Positions 25,994 to 33,600 of a DNA stretch of 64,000 nucleotides are shown here, in pieces; position 1 is the stretch's first letter, and each line of letters begins with the position of its first letter. Under the pieces are notes generated by a model. The model made no database searches. It was not told where the DNA came from and saw only the letters and a program-made list of their open reading frames with translations. A program made the translations under genes and the position numbers. Origin of the DNA: Pseudomonas sp. GD04019 (lineage in GTDB: Bacteria; Pseudomonadota; Gammaproteobacteria; Pseudomonadales; Pseudomonadaceae); the NCBI RefSeq assembly GCF_029837695.1, contig NZ_JAOEEA010000012.1:62001-126000 (forward strand), written 5' to 3'.

Positions 25994-26541
25994 CCCCGGT
26001 GGCCACCGCGATCGACGGCCTGCTGCGCGTCGAAGGTGACGCACACCACGACGAGCGCGGCGCCTTTGCGCGTCTGTTCTGCGCCCAAGAGCTCGAGTCG
26101 TTGCTCGGCCCGCGCCGCATCGTGCAGATCAACCAGTCCCACACTCGCCAGGTCGGCGCGGTGCGCGGCCTGCATTTCCAGCGCTACCCCCATGCCGAGA
26201 TGAAACTCGTACGTTGCATCCGTGGCGAGGTCTGGGACGTGGTGGTGGACCTGCGCCGCGGCTCGCCCACCTTCCTGCGCTGGCATGCCGAGCGCCTGAG
26301 TGCAGCCAACCGAATCATGCTGGTGATCCCCGAGGGCTGTGCCCACGGTTTCCAGACGCTGGAGGCGAACAGTGAGATGCTTTACCTGCATACCGAGTTC
26401 TACCGTCCCGACGCGGAGGGTGGGGTGCGTCATGACGACCCGGCGCTGGCCATCGAATGGCCGCTTCCCGTGCGGGACCTGTCGGCACGTGATCGTCAGC
26501 ATTCACTTATCACCCCGGACTTCGTTGGGCTGGCACCATGA
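25984..26541 (+). CDS. dTDP-4-dehydrorhamnose 3,5-epimerase-like (RmlC family) enzyme
   Basis: This 185-residue cupin protein has RmlC-type motifs: AVRGLHFQ (catalytic histidine), VWDVVVDLRRGSPTF, and VIPEGCAHGFQTLEANSEMLYLHT with the likely catalytic tyrosine. In this context it should epimerise C3 and/or C5 of CDP-4-keto-6-deoxyglucose. It could instead favour the enediol needed by the next methyltransferase. An alternative GTG start lies two codons upstream. It overlaps the genes on both sides. Confidence 0.85.
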   Translation: MGLTPVATAIDGLLRVEGDAHHDERGAFARLFCAQELESLLGPRRIVQINQSHTRQVGAVRGLHFQRYPHAEMKLVRCIRGEVWDVVVDLRRGSPTFLRWHAERLSAANRIMLVIPEGCAHGFQTLEANSEMLYLHTEFYRPDAEGGVRHDDPALAIEWPLPVRDLSARDRQHSLITPDFVGLAP

Positions 26542-27761
26542 ATTGTCGTCACTGTGACGTTGCGCTACGGCATTCCTTCCTCGACCTCGGTCACGCGCCG
26601 CCGTCGAATGCCTATCTGACCGAAGCCGACCTGACGAGGCCGGAGCGCTACTACCCGCTGCGCCTGTGGGTCTGCGAGCATTGCTGGTTGGTACAGACCG
26701 ACGACTATGCCGATGCCGGTGAACTGTTCGCGGCCGACTATGCCTATTTCTCGTCCACTTCCAGCAGCTGGCTGGCACACGCCAGCGATTATGCCGAGCG
26801 TATGCGTTCGACGCTCGCGCTGCAGGCGGATAGCCTGGTGATCGAAGTGGCGGCCAACGACGGTTACCTGTTGCGCAACTTCGTCGCCGCGGGGGTTCCG
26901 TGCCTGGGCATCGAGCCCACCACCAGTACGGCCGATGCCGCCGAGCGGCTGGGTATTCCGGTTCTGCGTGAGTTTTTCGGTGAGGCGCTTGGCCGCCAGT
27001 TGGCGAAGGAGGGCCGGCAGGCCGATCTGCTGATCGGCAACAACGTGTTCGCCCACGTACCGGATATCAACGACTTTTCCCGCGGGCTCAAGGCCGTGCT
27101 CAAGCCTGGCGGTACGCTCACCCTCGAGTTTCCGCACCTGCTGCGCCTGATCGAGCTGGTGCAGTTCGATACCGTCTACCACGAGCACTTTTCCTATCTG
27201 TCCTTGTATAGCGTCCAGCGCATCCTTTCCGCTGCTGGTCTGCGTATCCATGATGTTGAGGAGTTGGCCACCCACGGCGGCAGTCTGCGTATTTTTGCCT
27301 GCCATGAGGATGATCCGCGTACCCAAGCGGCGTCGGTGGAGGCCGTTCTGCAGGCGGAGGCCCAGGCCGGCCTACGCGACTTGACGACCTATCGTGGCTT
27401 CCAGGCCCGAGCGGATCGGGTCAAGGATGACCTGCTCAGCTTCCTGCTGGAGCAGAAGCGAGCTGGTCGGCGGGTAGCCGCTTATGGTGCCGCCGCCAAG
27501 GGCAACACCATCCTCAACTACGCCGGGGTCCGGCCTGATCTGTTGCCATGGGTATTCGATGCTGCACCATCGAAGCAGGGGAAGTACCTGCCGGGCAGCC
27601 ATATCCCGATTCGTTCGCCGGAAATTCTGGACGAGATACGTCCCGACCTGCTGTTGATCCTGCCCTGGAACATCGCTGAGGAAGTGATGGCGCAGAACGA
27701 CAGGATTCGCCAATGGGGCGGTCGTTTCGTCATCGCTGTGCCGGAGTTGGAAGTCGTATGA
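26538..27761 (+). CDS. NDP-hexose C-methyltransferase
   Basis: This 407-residue enzyme has the three-part layout of sugar C-methyltransferases such as TylCIII or EvaC. An N-terminal zinc site (C3, C6, C46, C49: CRHC and CEHC) is followed by a SAM-binding domain (VIEVAANDGYLLRNF at about 101-114). The C-terminal Methyltransf_14-type domain has RVAAYGAAAKGNTILNYAG. It should add a methyl branch to C3 (or C5) of the 4-keto-6-deoxy intermediate. It is coupled to both neighbours by ATGA overlaps. Confidence 0.87.
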   Translation: MNCRHCDVALRHSFLDLGHAPPSNAYLTEADLTRPERYYPLRLWVCEHCWLVQTDDYADAGELFAADYAYFSSTSSSWLAHASDYAERMRSTLALQADSLVIEVAANDGYLLRNFVAAGVPCLGIEPTTSTADAAERLGIPVLREFFGEALGRQLAKEGRQADLLIGNNVFAHVPDINDFSRGLKAVLKPGGTLTLEFPHLLRLIELVQFDTVYHEHFSYLSLYSVQRILSAAGLRIHDVEELATHGGSLRIFACHEDDPRTQAASVEAVLQAEAQAGLRDLTTYRGFQARADRVKDDLLSFLLEQKRAGRRVAAYGAAAKGNTILNYAGVRPDLLPWVFDAAPSKQGKYLPGSHIPIRSPEILDEIRPDLLLILPWNIAEEVMAQNDRIRQWGGRFVIAVPELEVV

Positions 27762-28867
27762 GCTCGCGCATCCACTACACCAAGCCCTCCATCACCGAGC
27801 TAGAAGTCGAGTATGTGACCGATGCCGCGCGCAATGGCTGGGGCGAGAACTGTTATGCCTACATCCAGCGCTTTGAGGCATCGTTCAAAGCGCACCTGGG
27901 AGCACGCCACGCGATTGCGACCTCCAGCGCCACCGGCGCGCTGCACATGGGGCTGGCCGGCCTCGGGATCGGGCCCGGTGACGAGGTGATCCTGGGCGAC
28001 ATCAATTGGATTGCATCGGCGGCACCGGTGACCTACCTGGGCGCCAAGCCGGTCTTCGTCGATGTACTGGCGGATAGCTGGTGCCTCGACCCTGAGCGGG
28101 TCGAAGCGGCGATCACTCCGGCAACCAAGGCGATCATCGCCGTGCATTTGTACGGCAATCTCTGCGATATGGATGCGTTGCTGGACATCGGTCGTCGCTA
28201 TGGAATTCCCGTCGTAGAGGATGCAGCGGAGGCCGTCGGTTCTGTTTACCGTGGACAGCGTGCCGGTACCCTGGGTGCGTTCGGCGCCTTTTCCTTTCAT
28301 GGCACCAAGACGCTCACGACTGGCGAGGGTGGCATGTTCGTAACCCAGGACGACGCCCTGTTCGACAGGGTATTGGCCATGAGCAACCACGGTCGCGTCG
28401 CGGGCAACCCCAAGCAGTTCTGGCCCGAGCTGCTGGGCTTCAAATACAAGATGTCGAACCTGCAGGCAGCATTGGGTTGCGCCCAGACCGAGCGCATTGA
28501 GGAGTTGATCGCCGCCAAGCGAGCTGTCTTCCAGGCCTATCGCGAGCGTCTCCAGGACCTGCCGCTGCGCATGAATCCGCAACCGGCAGACACCGTGAAC
28601 GGCTACTGGATGCCGACGCTGGCGGCTGATGAGGGCGTGGCCTTTGACCGCGAGGCTCTCCTGCAGGCATTCCAGGCGGACCAGGTGGACGGGCGAGTAT
28701 TCTTCTGGCCGCTCAGCCAGTTGCCCATGTTCGAGTCACGCCCCGAGAACAGCGTGGCCTACGGGCTGTATCAGCGGGCCATCAATCTTCCCAGCTATCA
28801 CGACCTGGACGAGGCGAGCATAGAGCGTGTCGTACGCCACGTGCGCAGCGCATTCGCCATCTCCTGA
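27758..28867 (+). CDS. PLP-dependent sugar 4-aminotransferase (DegT/DnrJ/EryC1 family)
   Basis: This 369-residue enzyme transfers an amino group to a keto-sugar, most likely C4 of the CDP-4-keto-6-deoxy branched sugar. The PLP lysine is K184 in SFHGTKTLTTGEGGMF. The pattern and VVEDAAEAVGS resemble perosamine synthases. The start at 27758 overlaps the previous stop codon; an upstream in-frame ATG is inside that gene. Regiochemistry is inferred from family resemblance only. Confidence 0.9.
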   Translation: MSSRIHYTKPSITELEVEYVTDAARNGWGENCYAYIQRFEASFKAHLGARHAIATSSATGALHMGLAGLGIGPGDEVILGDINWIASAAPVTYLGAKPVFVDVLADSWCLDPERVEAAITPATKAIIAVHLYGNLCDMDALLDIGRRYGIPVVEDAAEAVGSVYRGQRAGTLGAFGAFSFHGTKTLTTGEGGMFVTQDDALFDRVLAMSNHGRVAGNPKQFWPELLGFKYKMSNLQAALGCAQTERIEELIAAKRAVFQAYRERLQDLPLRMNPQPADTVNGYWMPTLAADEGVAFDREALLQAFQADQVDGRVFFWPLSQLPMFESRPENSVAYGLYQRAINLPSYHDLDEASIERVVRHVRSAFAIS

Positions 28868-28876
28868 GGATCGCCC

Positions 28877-29635
28877 ATGGACCAATCCAACCCACATAAC
28901 TACCTGGACGGCGAGAAACGCTACTTCAGCGAAATCGGCGACTATTTCGCGCAAAGCACCGGTAGCTTCAGCGAGAAGGCTCACGCCGTGGCGCGCTTCA
29001 TGCCTCGCCAGTCGTTCAGCTACATGCTGGCGCGCATCGAAGTCTACAAACGTATCCTGCCGCTGCATGGTTCTGTGCTGGATTTTGGTATCCACCGCGG
29101 TGCGTCGTTCTTCACCTGGCTTCAGCTCAACGCCATCTACGAGCCCTACAACCACAATCGCAAGTTCATCGGCTTCGACTCGTTCAACGGTTTCTCGGCC
29201 CTTGGCGACGAGGACTCCGGAGGCGAGGCCATCGCGCTGAAGAAGCAGGGCGGCATGGAGTTTCCGGATGGCTTGACGGAGATCATGCGGGGTATCGAAC
29301 TGCACGACCTCAACCGTCCGCTGGGGCATGTGCGCAATGCCCTGGTAGTTCAGGACGAAGCGGGAGCGGGGCTCGCCAGATACCTTCAGGAACATCCCGA
29401 AACCATCGTGGCCATGGCCAACTTCGGCCTGGGTCTCTATCAGCCGACACTGGAGTTGTTGACCCTGCTCAAGCCTCGTCTGCAGAAAGGCAGCGTGCTG
29501 GTGTTCGAGGAACTCAACCAGGCCAACTGGCCGGGCGAAACCAGGGCTCTGTACGAAGTCTTCACGCCCAACGAAATCTGTTTGCAGCGCGACCCGATCT
29601 GCCCGCATCTCAGCTACATGGTCTACGGAGGCTAA
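28877..29635 (+). CDS. SAM-dependent methyltransferase, TylF/MycF-like
   Basis: This 252-residue protein has a class I methyltransferase motif (VLDFGIHRGASFF, about 67-79) and FIGFDSFNGF. The pattern recalls macrocin-type sugar O-methyltransferases. It lacks membrane segments. It probably O-methylates a hydroxyl of the island's sugar; the position and acceptor are unknown. It lies nine bases after the aminotransferase gene and two bases before the oxidoreductase gene. Confidence 0.7.
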   Translation: MDQSNPHNYLDGEKRYFSEIGDYFAQSTGSFSEKAHAVARFMPRQSFSYMLARIEVYKRILPLHGSVLDFGIHRGASFFTWLQLNAIYEPYNHNRKFIGFDSFNGFSALGDEDSGGEAIALKKQGGMEFPDGLTEIMRGIELHDLNRPLGHVRNALVVQDEAGAGLARYLQEHPETIVAMANFGLGLYQPTLELLTLLKPRLQKGSVLVFEELNQANWPGETRALYEVFTPNEICLQRDPICPHLSYMVYGG

Positions 29636-29637
29636 TC

Positions 29638-30951
29638 ATGCCCAGTGCCGTCATAGTTGGAGCTTCCATAGGCGGCCTGGTGGCTGCTGCCCAGCTCAGG
29701 GAAGCTGGCTGGGACGTTACCTTGCTGGAAAAGGGCCAGTCGGTAGGTGGCCTGTACGCGACCGTTGATACCCCCTTCGGTACCTGCGAGTTGGGTATGC
29801 ACGTGCTTTATGTGAGTGCTGAGCAACAGGCATTGCTGACCGCGATGTTTGGTTCCGAGGTGTTCATCGAGAAACGCGGTGTGCAAGTGGATATCGGCGC
29901 TTCGTTCAACGCAGGCGTGCTCAACCCGAACAGCATTTACCCCGATGTGCGCCATCTGCCAGAGCTGCCCCTGATTCGCGAACAGGTCCTGCAGCGAAGC
30001 GAGCACACCGCCCAGGCCAGCGTTGCCGAGGAATCCCGAGCACGCTTCGGCGCCGTGGCGGCGGAGCAGGTGATAGCCCCGATACTTGAGAAGCTTTGGA
30101 AACAACCTGCGCAGACGCTGACCTCCGGCGCATTGCACTGCTTTTTCGACCTGAGGCGGATCATTCTGGCGGACAAGCCGCAAGCCGATGCCCTGAAACA
30201 GGAGCCTCGACTGGACGCGGTGATCGGCAACCCCGAGCAGACCCACCCGGCCGGCGAGGTATACGGCGGGCGTAGAGCACTGTTCTTTACTGCTGCGGCA
30301 CATGACCTTTCCGACCGGGCTGTCAATTATCTGCGCGGGGAGGGCATCTGCGTCGAGCTGGGTTGCGACGTGCGCCTGGACGACGACATGCTGGTACGCG
30401 ACGGTAAGCCGCTGAGCGCCGAGTTCGACGCCTGCATCATCGCCAGTCCGCTGGCCGCCTTGGCGCCCGATGTGGCGCAGCAGCTGGACAGTGTCGAGCT
30501 GTCGATTTTCTACTTCCAGATCGAGCCGCTGGAGCTGCCGGCCTACTATGTGCTTTGCCATGACAGTGGGCTCGCAGCGAGTCGCATCGTCAATTATCGA
30601 GCCTACAACTTCGACCAGGCGCCTCACCTTGACCGCGTGCTCGCGGTCGAGGCGGTGCACGAGGTCGGCCAGCCACCGTCCATAGAGCGCCTTGTCGCAG
30701 AACTGCAGCAGGTCCTGCCTGGCGTCCGCGTGCTCGATAGTCATGGATTGTCGCGTCGACTGCGGGTAGCCGTGCCGAGCCTGGCCAATGCGGCCAGGCT
30801 GGATGACTTGGCCCAGCGGGTAAGCGAGCGCTCGGGGTTTACTCTGCTCCACTTCACCGGAATGCGCACTGACAAGGGCTTGTTCTTCTCCCATCAAACC
30901 GTTGGAGCCGCATATGCAGCCGCACTGGACTGTTCGCAAAGGCTGCCTTGA
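29638..30951 (+). CDS. FAD-dependent oxidoreductase (amine oxidase/protoporphyrinogen-oxidase-like)
   Basis: This 437-residue protein has an N-terminal FAD-binding Rossmann fold (AVIVGASIGGLVAAAQL, with acidic E31 closing the motif). A short segment near the C terminus (HFTGMRTDKGLFFSHQTVGAAYAAAL) has the form of the second FAD contact in amine-oxidase-type enzymes. The substrate is not known. In this setting it may oxidise or desaturate the amino sugar or an N-acyl group. UDP-galactopyranose-mutase-like chemistry is another possibility. Its end overlaps the next gene by 38 bases. Confidence 0.7.
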   Translation: MPSAVIVGASIGGLVAAAQLREAGWDVTLLEKGQSVGGLYATVDTPFGTCELGMHVLYVSAEQQALLTAMFGSEVFIEKRGVQVDIGASFNAGVLNPNSIYPDVRHLPELPLIREQVLQRSEHTAQASVAEESRARFGAVAAEQVIAPILEKLWKQPAQTLTSGALHCFFDLRRIILADKPQADALKQEPRLDAVIGNPEQTHPAGEVYGGRRALFFTAAAHDLSDRAVNYLRGEGICVELGCDVRLDDDMLVRDGKPLSAEFDACIIASPLAALAPDVAQQLDSVELSIFYFQIEPLELPAYYVLCHDSGLAASRIVNYRAYNFDQAPHLDRVLAVEAVHEVGQPPSIERLVAELQQVLPGVRVLDSHGLSRRLRVAVPSLANAARLDDLAQRVSERSGFTLLHFTGMRTDKGLFFSHQTVGAAYAAALDCSQRLP

Positions 30952-32062
30952 AATCGCCTCGATGCCGTTCTACTGGCGGCTGAGTGACGGAAAGCATGCC
31001 GTACCAGGCATCGATGCGCGCATGCCGGTGCGGCTGCAGGTCAACGCCGAGTTCGATTACCTGGAGCTGGCACTGACCGCCAGTGAGCAAGCGTGCCTGG
31101 ATCTCGCTTACCAGCAGGATGCCAATATCGGTTTCATCAACCCCGAGTCGGGGCAGATCGATACCTATGGGGCAAGCGTGAACGCCTTTTTTCTGGAGGC
31201 GGTGAGCGCCGTGCGGCCGGCGCGAATTTTCGAGATCGGTTGCGGCGCAGGCTTCAGTATCGAGTTCATGCGGCGACATGGCTGGCAGGTTACGGGTATA
31301 GACCCGTCCGAGTACTCATTGCGCTGGAGCGAGCGTCTGGGTTTCCCGCTGATCAACCAGTTCTTCGATGCGGATGCGCTCGGCCTGGACGCCGACTTCG
31401 TGTTCTGCAACGACGTTTTCGAACACGTGGGCACAGTGGTCGAGTTTTCCCGCCAGGTCTGCAAGGCGCTGGTCGCAGGAGGAACCTTCGCGTTTGCCAC
31501 GACCAACTCGACGCAGGCAATTCAGTTCGGCGACATCTCGATGCTCGAACATCAGCATGTGAACATGTTCACCGAAGGCTCGATCATTCGAATCCTGCGG
31601 GCTGCCGGCTTCGGCGAAGTACGGGTTGGCCGGGGCTCCTATGGCAATACCTTCCATGTTGTTGCCCGCAAGGGCGGCAGTTCGTTGCCCGCCGATGGAG
31701 TGCAGGGCGACTGTGACGGCTATTTCGAGCGTGCGCAGCGCCGGATCGAGGCCTTCACGCGGCTGCATGCCCAGTTGCATGGTGCCTGTGGCTACTACGT
31801 GCCGCTGCGTTGCATCCCCTATCTCGCCGCGGTAGGCGACTACGGCGATCACGATCTCTTCGATTCCAACACCAGTTGGCATGGCAAGTACATTGATGGC
31901 TACCAGAGGCCGATTCGCTCACCGCAGGAGATTGTTCCGGAAGATGGTCGGGCGATCTTCATCGGCTCGAATACCTTCTATGAGGAAATCCGCAAGAGCC
32001 TTATGGCGCGCGGCGTTCCGGCCGGGCTCATTCATGGCATCAGTACCCTGGGGGAGGTGTAG
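30914..32062 (+). CDS. SAM-dependent methyltransferase with C-methyltransferase-like tail
   Basis: This 382-residue protein has a class I methyltransferase core (IFEIGCGAGFSIEFMRRHG, about 105-122, then GIDPS and FCNDVFEHV). The C-terminal part (SWHGKYIDGYQRPIRSPQEI... FIGSNTFYEEI) resembles the C-terminal domain of sugar C-methyltransferases. The N-terminal 90 residues are unfamiliar. I chose the ATG at 30914 with GGAG six bases upstream; a TTG at 30902 is weaker. It may add a second methyl group or methylate an acyl substituent. Confidence 0.72.
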   Translation: MQPHWTVRKGCLEIASMPFYWRLSDGKHAVPGIDARMPVRLQVNAEFDYLELALTASEQACLDLAYQQDANIGFINPESGQIDTYGASVNAFFLEAVSAVRPARIFEIGCGAGFSIEFMRRHGWQVTGIDPSEYSLRWSERLGFPLINQFFDADALGLDADFVFCNDVFEHVGTVVEFSRQVCKALVAGGTFAFATTNSTQAIQFGDISMLEHQHVNMFTEGSIIRILRAAGFGEVRVGRGSYGNTFHVVARKGGSSLPADGVQGDCDGYFERAQRRIEAFTRLHAQLHGACGYYVPLRCIPYLAAVGDYGDHDLFDSNTSWHGKYIDGYQRPIRSPQEIVPEDGRAIFIGSNTFYEEIRKSLMARGVPAGLIHGISTLGEV

Positions 32063-32064
32063 CG

Positions 32065-32799
32065 ATGCCGGCTGCCCCCCGTGTTGTCATTTCCCAGTCG
32101 ATGTTGTTCCCCTGGGTCGGCCTGCTGGAGCAGGTGCGCCTGGCTGATATCTTCGTGCATTACGACGATGTGCAGTTTTCCAAGGGTGGTTTCGTCAACC
32201 GCGTGCAGCTCAAGACTCCGGAAGGCATGCGCTGGATGACGGTGCCGCTGGAATCGCTGCACTTGGGCCAGCGCATCGACGAAGTGCGTATCGCTCCGCC
32301 GGAGCGTTGGCGCGATGCTCACATGATGCTGCTGCGGCGCAGCTTCTCCGGTGCGCCCTTCGCTGCGGATGCTCTGGAACTGGCCGAGGAAGTCTATTTC
32401 AGTGAGCATGCGCATATCGGTGCGCTGGCGCGTGCTTCCCTGCTCACGCTGGTGCGCTACTTTGGCCTCGATGCTGGTACGCGTTTCGTCGATGTGACCG
32501 AACTGGCTATCCCGGGCAGCAGCAGCGAGCGCGTTCTCGCCGTGGTGCGCAGCCTGGGAGGCGATGTCTACATCACCGGTCACGGTGCATCGCGCTACCT
32601 CGACCATCCAGGCTTCGAGCGCCAGGGTGTCAACGTCGAGTATGTGAATTACCGGCGCCTGCCTTATCCGCAGGCACATGGCGCTTTTACCCCCTATGTA
32701 TCGGGCCTGGACCTGGTCGCCAATTGCGGCCGGGACGGCGTGCGTTACATTGCTTCCGACACCCTTACCTGGAGAGATTTCCTCAATGAGCGCGACTGA
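32065..32799 (+). CDS. WbqC-family protein
   Basis: This 244-residue protein has the WbqC signature: VVISQSMLFPWVGLLEQVRLADIFVHYDDVQFSKGGFVNRVQLKT near the N terminus and VYITGHGASRYLD in the middle. Members occur in O-antigen and flagellar glycan loci and are suspected to modify amino sugars (for example N-acylation), but the reaction is not settled to my knowledge. It is packed tightly between two methyltransferase-like genes and overlaps the next by 14 bases. Confidence 0.82.
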   Translation: MPAAPRVVISQSMLFPWVGLLEQVRLADIFVHYDDVQFSKGGFVNRVQLKTPEGMRWMTVPLESLHLGQRIDEVRIAPPERWRDAHMMLLRRSFSGAPFAADALELAEEVYFSEHAHIGALARASLLTLVRYFGLDAGTRFVDVTELAIPGSSSERVLAVVRSLGGDVYITGHGASRYLDHPGFERQGVNVEYVNYRRLPYPQAHGAFTPYVSGLDLVANCGRDGVRYIASDTLTWRDFLNERD

Positions 32800-33529
32800 C
32801 TCGTTCGATGCTGACATGTGCACGCAGATCGAAGGCCTGAAAGCCGACCGCGACGTCCAGGCGCTGTCGCGCATCTGGCTGCGGGAGACCTCTCCACATC
32901 GGTACGTTTATAACTTCAAATGGATGGGGCGGCCGATCATCCAGTTTCCTCAGGACATGATGGCCATGCAGGAAATCGTCTGGGCAACCCGTCCGGATCT
33001 GATCATCGAGACCGGCGTCGCTCATGGCGGCTCCGTCCTCTATTACGCCTCGCTGCTGGAGCTGATGGGACATGGTGAGGTAGTCGGCATCGATATCGAT
33101 GTTCGTGCCCATAACCGCAAAGCCATCGAGGAGCATCCGATGAGCCGGCGCCTGCGCCTGATCGAGGGCTCCTCGATTGCGCCCGACATCATCGCTCAGG
33201 TCCAGGCGCTGGCCAAAGGCAAGCGGGTGATCGTCGTGCTCGACTCCAATCACACCCACGACCATGTCCTGGCCGAACTGCGTGCCTATGCGCCGCTGGT
33301 ATGCGAAGGCGGATACTGCGTGGTGATGGACACGGTGCTGGAGGACATGCCGGCTTCGCTGCTGGCCGACGATCGGCCCTGGAGCGTCGGTAACAGCCCC
33401 AAGACCGCAGTCCACCAGTATCTGAAAGAAACAACGGACTTCGTGATCGACAAGGATCTCGAGGCGAAGCTGCTTATCACCGTGGCACCGGACGGCTATC
33501 TGCGTCGTGTGCAGGGTGCGCAGGCCTGA
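32786..33529 (+). CDS. CmcI-type methyltransferase/hydroxylase family protein
   Basis: This 247-residue protein has DLIIETGVAHGGSVLYYASLL (about 71-91), VVGIDIDVRAHNR and VIVVLDSNHTHDHVLAELRAY, the pattern of the CmcI (cephalosporin hydroxylase-like) family. These are SAM-dependent methyltransferases acting on sugars or secondary metabolites. The ATG at 32786 has GGAGAG upstream and overlaps the previous gene. It is the last small enzyme before the giant glycosyltransferase and probably caps the sugar by O-methylation. Confidence 0.78.
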   Translation: MSATDSFDADMCTQIEGLKADRDVQALSRIWLRETSPHRYVYNFKWMGRPIIQFPQDMMAMQEIVWATRPDLIIETGVAHGGSVLYYASLLELMGHGEVVGIDIDVRAHNRKAIEEHPMSRRLRLIEGSSIAPDIIAQVQALAKGKRVIVVLDSNHTHDHVLAELRAYAPLVCEGGYCVVMDTVLEDMPASLLADDRPWSVGNSPKTAVHQYLKETTDFVIDKDLEAKLLITVAPDGYLRRVQGAQA

Positions 33530-33562
33530 TCGGATATCGCCAGTTCCTGGCCCTGGTTCTAC

Positions 33563-33578
33563 GGGCGGCCCGCCGCCC
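33563..33578 (+). other. Hairpin in the gap before the giant glycosyltransferase gene
   Basis: GGGCGG-CCCG-CCGCCC forms a 6-bp GC stem in the 71-base gap. The gap has no clear Shine-Dalgarno sequence before the ATG at 33601 and contains the overlapping repeat TGCATGCATGCA (33594-33605). The structure may limit translation. Confidence 0.35.
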
Positions 33579-33600
33579 ACCGCAATGACACGGTGCATGC

